A stretch of DNA of 64,000 bases, taken from Citrobacter telavivensis. Its GTDB lineage: Bacteria > Pseudomonadota > Gammaproteobacteria > Enterobacterales > Enterobacteriaceae. Location of the stretch: contig CP045205.1 of NCBI GenBank assembly GCA_009363175.1, positions 5,022,001 to 5,086,000 on the forward strand, written 5' to 3'. Numbering within the stretch: the first letter of the stretch is position 1; each line of letters starts with the position of its first letter. Below the pieces are notes generated by a model. That model saw only the letters and a list, made by a program, of their open reading frames with translations, did not search any database and had not been told where the DNA came from. This document shows positions 9,437 to 17,289 of this stretch, in pieces. The translations under genes were made by a program, and so were the position numbers.

Positions 9437-10833
9437 GGTTCAAAATTTCCCTGACCACACGCCTGAGCCTGATTTTTTCTGCGGTGATGCTTACGGTATG
9501 GTGGTTATCAAGTTTTATCCTGATTAGCACCCTTAATGGCTATTTCGATAATCAGGACCGCGATTTTCTGACAGGTAAACTTCAGCTCACCGAAGAGTTT
9601 CTTAAAACAGAGACGTTCAGGAACAAAACGGATATTAAGTCATTATCAGAAAAAATAAACGATGCGATGGTGGGGCACAATGGCTTATTCATTTCTATAA
9701 AAAACATGGAAAATGAAAAAATTGTTGAACTCTATGCCAAAAATTCTGTTGTTCCAGCGGTCCTGCTTAATAAGTCGGGTGATATTCTCGACTATATGAT
9801 CCAGACGGAAGAAAATAACACCGTGTACCGCAGTATCTCGCGGCGGGTTGCCGTGACGCCGGAACAGGGTAAAAGCAAACATGTCATCATTACGGTTGCC
9901 ACGGATACTGGGTATCACACCCTGTTTATGGACAAACTCAGTACCTGGCTGTTCTGGTTCAATATCGGTCTGGTCTTTATTTCTGTTTTTCTGGGCTGGC
10001 TGACCACACGTATTGGTCTGAAACCGTTACGGGAAATGACCAGTCTGGCTTCCTCCATGACCGTACACAGCCTTGATCAGCGTCTTAATCCCGATCTGGC
10101 CCCACCGGAAATCTCTGAGACCATGCAGGAATTCAATAACATGTTCGATCGCCTGGAGGGGTCATTTCGGAAACTGTCAGATTTCTCGTCTGACATCGCG
10201 CATGAGCTGCGCACACCAGTCAGTAATCTGATGATGCAGACGCAGTTTGCACTGGCTAAGGAAAGGGATGTTTCGCATTACCGCGAAATTTTATTCGCTA
10301 ACCTGGAAGAACTGAAAAGGTTGTCACGAATGACCAGTGACATGCTTTTTCTGGCACGTTCAGAGCATGGTCTGCTGCAGCTGGATAAACATGATGTAGA
10401 TCTGGCAGCCGAACTGAATGAATTACGTGAGTTATTCGAGCCCCTGGCAGACGAAACAGGAAAGACAATCACGGTTGAAGGAGAGGGCGTTGTTGCCGGA
10501 GACAGCGATATGCTGCGACGAGCTTTCAGTAACCTGCTTTCCAATGCAATCAAGTATTCTCCCGATAACACCTGTACAGCGATACACCTTGAGCGTGACA
10601 GTGACTGTGTGAACGTGATGATTACGAATACGATGTCTGGCCCGGTTCCCGCTAATCTGGAACGCCTGTTTGACCGGTTCTATCGCGCAGACTCATCTAG
10701 GGTCCACAACACGGAAGGCGCGGGGCTGGGATTATCAATTACAAGGTCGATCATTCATGCTCACGGCGGCGAGCTGTCAGCAGAACAGCAGGGGCGGGAA
10801 ATTGTGTTCAGTGTGCGTCTGTTAACGGATTAA
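9433..10833 (+). CDS. pcoS: Copper-sensing histidine kinase PcoS
   Basis: A 466-residue membrane sensor kinase with TM1 (about residues 10-32), a periplasmic sensor loop, TM2 (about 170-190) and HAMP. The HisKA domain has the phosphorylated His in DIAHELRTP (about 257). The ATPase domain shows an N box (NLLSNAIKYSP) and a G box (GAGLGLSI). It starts at GTG 9433 overlapping the pcoR stop, so the two are translationally coupled. The length matches PcoS of E. coli; it senses periplasmic copper and phosphorylates PcoR. Confidence 0.96.
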   Translation: MRFKISLTTRLSLIFSAVMLTVWWLSSFILISTLNGYFDNQDRDFLTGKLQLTEEFLKTETFRNKTDIKSLSEKINDAMVGHNGLFISIKNMENEKIVELYAKNSVVPAVLLNKSGDILDYMIQTEENNTVYRSISRRVAVTPEQGKSKHVIITVATDTGYHTLFMDKLSTWLFWFNIGLVFISVFLGWLTTRIGLKPLREMTSLASSMTVHSLDQRLNPDLAPPEISETMQEFNNMFDRLEGSFRKLSDFSSDIAHELRTPVSNLMMQTQFALAKERDVSHYREILFANLEELKRLSRMTSDMLFLARSEHGLLQLDKHDVDLAAELNELRELFEPLADETGKTITVEGEGVVAGDSDMLRRAFSNLLSNAIKYSPDNTCTAIHLERDSDCVNVMITNTMSGPVPANLERLFDRFYRADSSRVHNTEGAGLGLSITRSIIHAHGGELSAEQQGREIVFSVRLLTD

Positions 10834-10861
10834 TACTGTTATTCAGGAAAAATCCGGAAGG

Positions 10862-10875
10862 TGACAAAAATGTCA
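10862..10875. promoter_or_regulatory. CusR/SilR-type box upstream of pcoE2
   Basis: Perfect palindrome TGACA-AAAA-TGTCA, 175 nt upstream of pcoE2 and just after pcoS. It matches the core of CusR/SilR-type sites and differs from the CATTACA/TGTAATG repeat before pcoA. This fits the known report that the pcoE promoter answers to the CusRS system rather than PcoRS. Confidence 0.7.
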
Positions 10876-11049
10876 TCATTTAGTCACGCGATAAACAGAG
10901 GCGGTTTTTTATAATCAGTCATAAATCAGGAGCAACGTGATAATTCAATCGCCCGGTTCCTGGCGTGATGATTAACCAGCCCTGAGATCAAATGCTTTCT
11001 CTGTTATAAGCATTGATTGTTCGGGTATGAAAACACCGGAGACCCAACC

Positions 11050-11484
11050 ATGAAAAAAATTCTTGTATCCTTTATTGCCATGATGGCTGTCGCTTCATCT
11101 GCCTGGGCTGCAGAGACAATGAACATGCATGACCATGTAAATAATGCCCAGGCGCCTGCCCATCAGATGCAGTCATCCGCTGAAAAAAGTGCAGTTCAGG
11201 GGGAGAGCATGAAAATGATGGATATGAGCGGTCACGATCAGGCCGCTATGTCCCATGAAATGATGCAAAACGGCAATTCTGCCGCCCATCAGGACATGGC
11301 TGAAATGCATAAAAAAATGATGAAAGCCAAACCTGAGAACACCCAAGAAACTGCTAAGCCATTTTCCGAAATGAGCGAGCATGAGAAAGCCGCTGTTGTG
11401 CATGAGAAGGCGAATAATGGCCAGTCTTCCGTTATTCATCAGCAACAGGCGGAAAAGCATCGCAGCCAGATCACCCAGAATTAA
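11050..11484 (+). CDS. pcoE: Periplasmic copper-binding protein PcoE (PcoE2)
   Basis: The 144-residue product starts with a signal peptide ending in SAWAAE. The mature part is rich in Met and His (MNMHDHVNNAQAPAHQM, MKMMDMSGHDQAAM, MAEMHKKMM), as expected of the SilE/PcoE copper sponge; the length equals E. coli PcoE. It is transcribed separately from pcoABCDRS: its own CusR-type box lies upstream and a strong terminator follows at 11535. It presumably binds copper in the periplasm as a first line of defence. Confidence 0.95.
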   Translation: MKKILVSFIAMMAVASSAWAAETMNMHDHVNNAQAPAHQMQSSAEKSAVQGESMKMMDMSGHDQAAMSHEMMQNGNSAAHQDMAEMHKKMMKAKPENTQETAKPFSEMSEHEKAAVVHEKANNGQSSVIHQQQAEKHRSQITQN

Positions 11485-11534
11485 CCCGCAGCTCCACTTG
11501 TCAGACCCTCATTTGACGCCGAAGTCACTGGCTT

Positions 11535-11560
11535 ACGCTCCCGTCCGGGAGCGTTTTTTT
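11535..11560 (+). terminator. Terminator of pcoE2
   Basis: Stem arms ACGCTCCCG (11535-11543) and CGGGAGCGT (11546-11554) with a 2-nt loop drawn fully paired, followed by seven T. It lies 50 nt past the pcoE2 stop. Confidence 0.85.
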
Positions 11561-11599
11561 ATATATGCATCCGCCTGGACAACTCCGAACTGTCTGAAG

Positions 11600-11607
11600 C
11601 TGTAGTC
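11600..11607. repeat. Target-site duplication, left copy (CTGTAGTC)
   Basis: The 8-bp CTGTAGTC directly before the IS66 left end is repeated exactly at 14102-14109 after the right end. Eight bp is the normal IS66-family duplication length. Confidence 0.9.
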
Positions 11608-11693
11608 GTAAGCGTCAAGCCACTGCCGCCTGTTGCGATTACTAACGATTGACGATGATAGAGTCCTCTTATTAACGTTAATGGACTCTATCA

Positions 11694-12101
11694 ATGTCAA
11701 ACACTCTTCAGCCCCGCAGGGCGCGGGCGTCCTACTCAATGGACTTTAAGCTGGCTCTCGTCGAAAAGTCATATCAGCCTGGAGCCTGTGTTGCCCGGTT
11801 GGCGCGGGATAATGGAATTAATGACAATCTGCTGTTTACCTGGCGCCAGCGTTACAGACATCTTCTGCCCGATGAAATACAACGGTCAATCAGAGAGCAA
11901 GACTCTGTTATCCCCGTTGTCTTGCCTGATATGGTCCTGTCACACCATGCTGAGCCGCACTATGAATCCGCCGCTCCAGCCTGCCGCGAGGCCATGACAT
12001 GCGAGGTGACTGTCGGCGGTGCCAGCCTGCGTCTGTCCGGGGATTTATCACCTGCACTTCTGAAAACGCTGATCCGCGAGCTGAGCGGGAGGAGCCGATG
12101 A
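11694..12101 (+). CDS. tnpA: IS66 accessory protein TnpA
   Basis: A 135-residue protein with an N-terminal helix-turn-helix (YSMDFKLALVEKSYQPGACV ... ARDNGINDNLLFTWRQRY) as in the IS66 TnpA/IS3-OrfA-like family. It is the first gene of the element and its TGA overlaps the tnpB ATG (ATGA at 12098). It is thought to help transposition through DNA binding. Confidence 0.92.
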   Translation: MSNTLQPRRARASYSMDFKLALVEKSYQPGACVARLARDNGINDNLLFTWRQRYRHLLPDEIQRSIREQDSVIPVVLPDMVLSHHAEPHYESAAPACREAMTCEVTVGGASLRLSGDLSPALLKTLIRELSGRSR

Positions 12102-12448
12102 TACCCTTACCGTCAGGCACTCGTATCTGGCTGGTTGCCGGGGTCACCGATATGCGTAAGTCCTTCAATGGTCTGGGCGAACTGGTCCAGCATGTTCTTG
12201 ATGACAATCCGTTCTCCGGCCACCTGTTTATCTTCCGTGGTCGTAAAGGTGACACCGTGAGGATCCTCTGGGCTGATGCTGACGGTCTGTGTCTGTTTAC
12301 CAAACGTCTGGAAGAGGGACAGTTCGTCTGGCCTGCTGTACGCGACGGCAAAATCGCCATCACCCGCTCACAACTCGCCATGCTCCTCGATAAGCTGGAC
12401 TGGCGGCAACCTAAAACTGCACGCCTTAACTCACTGACGATGTTGTAA
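12098..12448 (+). CDS. tnpB: IS66 accessory protein TnpB
   Basis: A 116-residue product starting at the ATG inside the tnpA stop overlap, with GGGAGGAG just upstream. It contains the IS66 Orf2 signature (TRIWLVAGVTDMRKSFNGL, LFIFRGRKGDTVRILWADADG). Required with TnpA and TnpC in this family; its biochemical role is not settled. Confidence 0.93.
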   Translation: MIPLPSGTRIWLVAGVTDMRKSFNGLGELVQHVLDDNPFSGHLFIFRGRKGDTVRILWADADGLCLFTKRLEEGQFVWPAVRDGKIAITRSQLAMLLDKLDWRQPKTARLNSLTML

Positions 12449-12478
12449 AAAGCGCATGACCGCATTATAAATGGGGTC

Positions 12479-14071
12479 ATGAGTCAGGACTATCTCGCCC
12501 GTATCGCTGCGCTGGAAGACGCGCTTCGCCAGAAAGACAGCCAGCTCAGTCTCGTTGCTGAGACTGAGTCGTTCCTGCGTTCGGCGCTGGCCCGCGCAGA
12601 AGAGAAAATAGAGAACGAAGAGCGTGAAATAGAACATCTGCGGGCTCAGATAGAAAAACTGCGCCGAATGCTGTTCGGTACCCGTTCAGAAAAGCTACGC
12701 CGGCAGGTCGAAGAAGCCGAAGCCCTGCTGAAACAGCAGGAGCAGCAAAGCGATCGTTACAACGGCCGGGACAATGATCAGCAGGTTCCGCGTCAGTTGC
12801 GCCAGTCCCGTCATCGTCGCCCGTTACCGGAACATCTTCCCCGCGAAATAAACAGACTGGAGCCAGCTGAAACCAGCTGTCCTGGTTGCGGTAGTGATAT
12901 GGCCTATCTCAGCGAAGTCAGCGCGGAGCAACTGGAGCTGGTCTCCAGCGCCCTGAAAGTGATCCGCACGGTCAGAGTGAAAAAGGCCTGTACCCGATGC
13001 GACTGCGTCGTTGAAGCGCCAGCGCCCTCACGTCCTATCGACCGGGGCATCGCCGGGCCGGGTCTGCTGGCCCGCGTGTTAACGGCCAAATACTGTGAAC
13101 ACCTGCCGCTGTATCGCCAGTGCGAAATCTTTGCCCGTCAGGGTGTGGATCTGAGTCGTGCGCTGCTCTCCAACTGGGTGGATGCGTGCTGCCGGTTAAT
13201 GGCCCCGCTGGATGAAGCCCTCTACCACTACGTGATGGACTGCCGCAAACTGCATACGGATGACACTCCGGTGCCCGTGCTGGCGCCGGGCAGAAAGAAG
13301 ACGAAAACCGGGCGTATCTGGACATATGTCCGTGATAACAGAAGCGCGGGTTCATCAGATCCGCCAGCGGCATGGTTCGCCTTCTCACCGGACCGACAGG
13401 GGAAACACCCTCAGCAACATCTTCGGCACTATCATGGCGTGCTGCAGGCAGATGCCTTCGCAGGGTACGACAGGTTGTTCAGCGCAGAGCGTGAAGGTGG
13501 CCCGTTGACAGAAGCGGCATGCTGGGCTCATGCGCGGCGCAAAATCCATGACGTCTATATCAGCACCCGGACGGCCACAGCAGAGGAGGCTCTGAAGCGC
13601 ATCAGTGAGTTATACGCGATAGAAGAGGAAATACGCGGCCTTCCGGCATCTCAGCGGCTGGCCGCCAGACGGTCCCGAAGTAAACCGTTGCTGATATCCC
13701 TGCATGACTGGTTGGTGGAGAAAAGTGCCACTCTGTCGAAAAAATCCCGGTTAGGCGAGGCGTTCGCTTATGCACTGAACCAGTGGGATGCCCTGTGTTA
13801 CTACTGCGATGATGGTCTGGCAGAGCCGGATAATAACGCTGCTGAGCGAGCGCTACGAGCGGTCTGTCTGGGCAAGAAAAACTACATCTTCTTCGGCAGT
13901 GATCATGGTGGTGAACGTGGTGCCCTGCTGTATGGTCTGATCGGAACGTGCAGGCTGAACGGTATCGATCCAGAGGGTTACCTTCGCCATATCCTGAGCG
14001 TATTGCCGGAGTGGCCCATCAACAAAGTGGCCGAACTGCTGCCATGGAACGTAGATCTCACCAATAAATAG
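12479..14071 (+). CDS. tnpC: IS66 transposase TnpC
   Basis: The 530-residue transposase begins with a long coiled coil (residues about 5-85: LARAEEKIENEEREIEHLRAQ). A zinc-binding segment (CPGCGSDM, CTRCDC) follows, then the DDE catalytic region with LHTDDTPVPV, LQADAFAGYD and the late DNNAAERALR motif. The reading frame is intact, so the element may be active. It starts 30 nt after tnpB. Confidence 0.95.
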   Translation: MSQDYLARIAALEDALRQKDSQLSLVAETESFLRSALARAEEKIENEEREIEHLRAQIEKLRRMLFGTRSEKLRRQVEEAEALLKQQEQQSDRYNGRDNDQQVPRQLRQSRHRRPLPEHLPREINRLEPAETSCPGCGSDMAYLSEVSAEQLELVSSALKVIRTVRVKKACTRCDCVVEAPAPSRPIDRGIAGPGLLARVLTAKYCEHLPLYRQCEIFARQGVDLSRALLSNWVDACCRLMAPLDEALYHYVMDCRKLHTDDTPVPVLAPGRKKTKTGRIWTYVRDNRSAGSSDPPAAWFAFSPDRQGKHPQQHLRHYHGVLQADAFAGYDRLFSAEREGGPLTEAACWAHARRKIHDVYISTRTATAEEALKRISELYAIEEEIRGLPASQRLAARRSRSKPLLISLHDWLVEKSATLSKKSRLGEAFAYALNQWDALCYYCDDGLAEPDNNAAERALRAVCLGKKNYIFFGSDHGGERGALLYGLIGTCRLNGIDPEGYLRHILSVLPEWPINKVAELLPWNVDLTNK

Positions 14072-14101
14072 CCGTCAATACGGCGCTCACTTAACGCTTA
14101 C

Positions 14102-14109
14102 CTGTAGTC
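14102..14109. repeat. Target-site duplication, right copy (CTGTAGTC)
   Basis: Exact copy of the 8 bp at 11600-11607, directly after the IS66 right end. Confidence 0.9.
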
Positions 14110-14118
14110 CCAGATAAC

Positions 14119-14373
14119 TTACAGGTCTTCTTCTCTTTTCGCATCAGCTCGATCCCTTTCATTTTCCGCCCTGGCACTGGCGTTTTTCAGGAATGCATCC
14201 TTGTTCCATGGTTTCGCCTCGCCGCTGCTGATCCCTTCGGCCAGCAGATCGCGCAGCAGACGCAGCGCGTCACGCATAACCTCGCTCTGGATTCGGTAAT
14301 CACCGGCCTTAACCTGGGAATCGATGAATTCACGCAGCTCATCACCCACGTCCACGGTCATCGTACGGGCCAT
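14119..14373 (-). CDS. parD: ParD-type antitoxin, toxin partner lost
   Basis: An 84-residue ribbon-helix-helix antitoxin: TMTVDVGDELREFIDSQVKA, then YRIQSEVMRDALRLLRD, and a toxin-binding tail GEAKPWNKDAFLKN. ATG 14373 follows GGAGGGG closely; an upstream in-frame TTG is not needed. The last 13 or so residues run over the place where parE should begin, which suggests a small indel at the end of the gene. A perfect palindrome lies 18 nt upstream. The toxin gene beside it is broken by IS66 and by the copper-island junction, so this is an orphan antitoxin. Confidence 0.85.
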   Translation of the reverse strand: MARTMTVDVGDELREFIDSQVKAGDYRIQSEVMRDALRLLRDLLAEGISSGEAKPWNKDAFLKNASARAENERDRADAKREEDL

Positions 14374-14390
14374 AACCCCTCCGTTTTTCA

Positions 14391-14411
14391 ATGTAAGATT
14401 TATTCTTACAT
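14391..14411. promoter_or_regulatory. Palindromic operator of parD
   Basis: Perfect 8-bp inverted repeat ATGTAAGA-TTTAT-TCTTACAT just upstream of the parD ribosome site. Ribbon-helix-helix antitoxins repress their own promoters through such sites, so autoregulation is likely. Confidence 0.65.
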
Positions 14412-14479
14412 CAGTAGATTATTTTACTCTCCTGGTTCCACCTCCGCCATTTTAGTCAAAACAACGCAGCAGTAGTCTG

Positions 14480-14509
14480 GAGATCCGACTTATACTTTTT
14501 TCGGATCTC
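14480..14509. other. Inverted repeat upstream of the 14681 membrane-protein gene
   Basis: Perfect 9-bp arms GAGATCCGA (14480-14488) and TCGGATCTC (14501-14509) with a 12-nt AT-rich spacer. It lies in the 307-nt gap between parD and the next gene. Could be an operator or a decayed element end. The remainder of the gap is AT-rich with a short repeated ATAGCACT (near 14577 and 14599) and no gene. Confidence 0.45.
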
Positions 14510-14680
14510 AGGGGAGAAAACTGAAGGGAAATCCAAATGCATATATCAATTAAAATATCAATACCAAAAACAACGAATAGCACTTTTTGCACTCACGGAT
14601 AGCACTAATTGCTAAAACGAGGTATATTTGCGTCATCGGCTGCTTCGGGTGGCCTCATGACCATCTTTAAGGAGAATATT

Positions 14681-15169
14681 GTGGACACAAGTCTGATTGG
14701 ACCGATCCTTACGGCGCTGCTTGCCGCTGCGGGGTTCTACTGTAAGTTTTGGTTTACGCGTTATCAGGCCTCCCGTGATCAGGCCCAGAAAGTCAGCCGG
14801 ACGATCGAGGATGTCCTGAGCAATATGGCCGCGCTGTTCGGACAGAAGAAACCTGCCCGGATACTGAGAGAGGAATTTTCCGCTGTTATTGCGCCGCTTC
14901 ATCAGGAAATGCGCAGCCTTGACGATATGACGTCCCGTCTGCCGCTGAAATGGCTGCAGCGCGAACAGCGCCACATTCTTTATCATGCCCGATGGCTGCA
15001 GCGGTATCTGGATTCGCGCAGGGGCGGCAGTGACGGGGACTTTATCCTGCTATTGCACGATGTGGCGATGGGGACCGATTATCAGGTTGCTGACATTCTG
15101 GCATCGCAGCATGACTGTAAGCGGCGTCGTGGATCACAGCTGCCGGTTAACCTGAAAACCTGCCCCTGA
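14681..15169 (+). CDS. Unknown small membrane-anchored protein
   Basis: A 162-residue product with one N-terminal transmembrane helix (SLIGPILTALLAAAGFYCKFW, about residues 3-23) and a basic, helical cytoplasmic part (SRTIEDVLSNMAALFG, LKWLQREQRHILYHARWLQR). GTG 14681 is preferred because AAGGAG lies 6 nt before it; ATG 14657 in the same frame has a weaker site. I do not recognise the family. It stands alone on the plus strand between parD and the DUF3800 cluster. Confidence 0.65.
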   Translation: MDTSLIGPILTALLAAAGFYCKFWFTRYQASRDQAQKVSRTIEDVLSNMAALFGQKKPARILREEFSAVIAPLHQEMRSLDDMTSRLPLKWLQREQRHILYHARWLQRYLDSRRGGSDGDFILLLHDVAMGTDYQVADILASQHDCKRRRGSQLPVNLKTCP

Positions 15170-15203
15170 GAGGGGGCAGTTGAAAGCAGATAACTATCCG
15201 GCA

Positions 15204-16337
15204 TCAGTCGGGTGATCCCGACACCACATATGGCATGCGTCTGGCTTCATCAAAGTCCCGCAGTTCCTGCGCCTGCCTCATGATCTCTGCGCTTGGTACC
15301 GGGAGTTTACCCAGGAGTTCCATAAATCGACTGGCAACCGACTGGATTGACACGCTGTTGGTCCTGGCTGTTTTCAGATTGGTATAAACAAGGCGGGAAA
15401 GTGGCTTTGTCAGCGCCTTGTCTTCCATGAATCGCTTGAATGTCCAGAGATAAATATCTACCAGCTCCAGACCTGCACTCTTGGTACCGGACTGGAATAC
15501 AAGTGGTTCAGCCGGCATATTTTTCATGTTCATAACAGGTAATCCGGGCCCCAGTTCCCAGGGCATCTCCCGTATCTGGTAGTAAAACTCGTTAAGTTCA
15601 CGCTGGGTGGTGTTGAACTGTGACTGCTGGTCAACAATGATACTGGCCTTTCTTTCTGGTGCCCCCAGGCGGGAACAGATCCCGTGCAATACGGACTGAA
15701 AGCCAATCATATTGGGCATAATCCGCAGCCTTTCCTTGTTGGTTTTACAGTTATAGCCCAGCTGTTCAAAATTGGCTGACGCCCAGTTCAGGGCATCGGT
15801 GATCAGCTGCTTCGACCGGTGGTCCAGCGCGCTGGCTGCCGTCCTGCTGATCAGTTCATCACTGACGGTACAAAAAAGTTCCGACGCCCGCTCATCATGC
15901 GCCTCCAGCCTTGCCGTCCATGCGTTTGAAGCAAGTTCATCATCAAACAGGCTGGCCAGATTCAGCAGCAGGGGGTAGCGCAGAGGGGTCCAGTATGCAG
16001 ACCAGGGAACGGCTGGATTCATTCCCTGATCAAATACCTGGTCGAAGAACGAAATAATGGCATGATCGCGCTTTACTACCTGCCAGATGTCAAACCGTAT
16101 CCGGTGCTTTTTCTGCAGAACCAGCAGCGTATCCACAAGGTCAGAAAGGCGGTGCAAGCCCAGTTCCGCAGCGTGCAGGCGCTGCACGCCAAGCGTTTTG
16201 CGTAATACGGCAAGATCCGCTTCAGCAACCTTATCCAGATTAGCATCAGACGACAGCACTCCGTAGGAGAGGACTGGCTGGGTTTTGTCAAAAAGGTTTC
16301 GGCCAGTCTGGCCTGTTTCATCCACATAAAAGTGCAT
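15204..16337 (-). CDS. DUF3800 domain protein
   Basis: A 377-residue protein opening with MHFYVDETGQTG, the N-terminal acidic signature of DUF3800. Later come IIVDQQSQFNTTQ (about residue 240) and SAGLELVDIYLWTFKRFM (about residue 310), the second and third family motifs. DUF3800 proteins are predicted RNase H-fold enzymes and recur in mobile and defence loci; a nuclease role is inference. It is the last gene of the minus-strand set HEPN - HGT-motif protein - DUF3800, separated by 166 nt from its neighbour with a terminator between, so it may have its own promoter. Confidence 0.8.
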   Translation of the reverse strand: MHFYVDETGQTGRNLFDKTQPVLSYGVLSSDANLDKVAEADLAVLRKTLGVQRLHAAELGLHRLSDLVDTLLVLQKKHRIRFDIWQVVKRDHAIISFFDQVFDQGMNPAVPWSAYWTPLRYPLLLNLASLFDDELASNAWTARLEAHDERASELFCTVSDELISRTAASALDHRSKQLITDALNWASANFEQLGYNCKTNKERLRIMPNMIGFQSVLHGICSRLGAPERKASIIVDQQSQFNTTQRELNEFYYQIREMPWELGPGLPVMNMKNMPAEPLVFQSGTKSAGLELVDIYLWTFKRFMEDKALTKPLSRLVYTNLKTARTNSVSIQSVASRFMELLGKLPVPSAEIMRQAQELRDFDEARRMPYVVSGSPD

Positions 16338-16470
16338 TCAGAGATCCTTTACCAGGCAGTAGGAAGGGAAACGGCATAATCCTGGTCAATGTAAAACCTT
16401 TCTGCAGCCAGCTGCAAGTGATCCGCTTAAGGCTTTAATGACCTCAATACTGGGTTCACGGCAACGAACA

Positions 16471-16497
16471 AACGGGCCGGATCACAGACCCGTTTTT
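16471..16497. terminator. Terminator after the HGT-motif gene
   Basis: Arms AACGGG (16471-16476) and CCCGTT (16489-16494) with a T-run on the plus side and a TTGTT tract on the minus side, 7 nt after the minus-strand stop at 16504. It separates the HEPN/HGT pair from the DUF3800 gene. Confidence 0.6.
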
Positions 16498-16503
16498 TAG
16501 AGA

Positions 16504-17277
16504 TTACATCTGCCCGGGCTGCAGAAACTCGATTCTGGCAATGGCCGACCTGGACACAGATTTCCCGTCACAGTCTATGCCGAAAGTTGCGTTTCCGTCC
16601 GGCGGGAGGTCACGGACTGATGTATAGGCATATGCCAGAGCCGTTTCAAGAACCCCTTTTTCATAAACAATATCCGCCTCGAACCAGACAATACAGGGAT
16701 GAAGCACGCTGAGATAATGCGGTTTAAGATCGTGGCCGTATTTCTTCTGGTAGGCCTTACAGACATCCTCTACCAGCTCCGGCAGCCAGAGGTAATCATG
16801 CAGTCCATTTTCACTGGCGTTAAAATGTAATTCCCGGACTAAATGGCCATAAGGTCCCCAGTGAATTTTATCGCCGGTTCTGAGCTGAAACATCTCATCC
16901 GGGACGCCCCCCGGAACATCCCATTCCTGCAGGTGTTTACGGACCATCTCATTCGGGGCCAGGTTGAGCAGCATTTTCATGGCGAGGGATTCTGACTGAT
17001 TTAGCGCCAGTAACCCCGCCGGAAAAGTATTACCGGCGAAAGTCCGGGTGCCATGAAACCACAGAGCCCGGGTGAATGGTCCCGGTTCGCCCAGTTCCGC
17101 ACAGACGTAGTCTCTCAGATACTGAGGTGCATCAACCAACTGGCGAGGATTAAGCTCGTAGATACTTTCAAGATCGAGCGAAAGCAGCACTTTTTTCAGC
17201 TTTTCAGGGGGACAGGCAAACCCGGCAGATAATGTATGCAACGCCTGAGTTCGTGAGGAGCAATCGAGAATCAACAT
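16504..17277 (-). CDS. Unknown protein with an HGT motif, partner of a HEPN gene
   Basis: A 257-residue soluble protein with no signal or membrane segment and no family that I recognise with confidence. Residues 72-85 read LWFHGTRTFAGNTF, followed by AGLLAL. This resembles the H-G-[ST] strand of PARP-type ADP-ribosyltransferases (LWHGSR ... GL), but the other catalytic residues cannot be placed by eye. It starts 12 nt after the stop of the HEPN gene and shares its transcript; GTGAGGGA precedes the ATG. A toxin/antitoxin or NAD-dependent effector role is a hypothesis. Confidence 0.65.
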   Translation of the reverse strand: MLILDCSSRTQALHTLSAGFACPPEKLKKVLLSLDLESIYELNPRQLVDAPQYLRDYVCAELGEPGPFTRALWFHGTRTFAGNTFPAGLLALNQSESLAMKMLLNLAPNEMVRKHLQEWDVPGGVPDEMFQLRTGDKIHWGPYGHLVRELHFNASENGLHDYLWLPELVEDVCKAYQKKYGHDLKPHYLSVLHPCIVWFEADIVYEKGVLETALAYAYTSVRDLPPDGNATFGIDCDGKSVSRSAIARIEFLQPGQM

Positions 17278-17289
17278 GGTGTAAATCCC

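Larger units (their letters stand above)
11608..14101 (+). mobile_element. Complete IS66-family insertion sequence
   Basis: The element is 2494 bp with imperfect terminal inverted repeats beginning GTAAGCGT (GTAAGCGTCAAG at the left; GTAAGCGTTAAG at the right on the other strand; 16 of the first 21 positions match). It is flanked by CTGTAGTC duplications and carries the standard tnpA-tnpB-tnpC trio, all intact. The exact duplication argues for simple transposition into this site with no later rearrangement. Its target was the parE remnant. Confidence 0.95.
11552..14162 (-). pseudogene. ParE toxin remnant split by IS66
   Basis: Removing the IS66 element and one copy of its 8-bp duplication joins two minus-strand pieces that read EEDL-stop-VIWDYSFRQFGVV and then QADAYI, a clear RelE/ParE N-terminal half (IWxYs...QAdaY). 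The gene is dead for several reasons: a possible ATG at 14162 is out of frame with this segment, there is an in-frame TAA (14121-14119), IS66 is inserted, and everything after QADAYI is lost at the junction with the copper island near 11555. It follows the intact parD directly, as a toxin gene should. Confidence 0.65.

Noticed and set aside
15160..15180. Hairpin TGCCCC/GGGGCA over the stop of the 14681 gene as a terminator
   Set aside because: No T-run follows and the stem includes the stop codon; too weak for a call.
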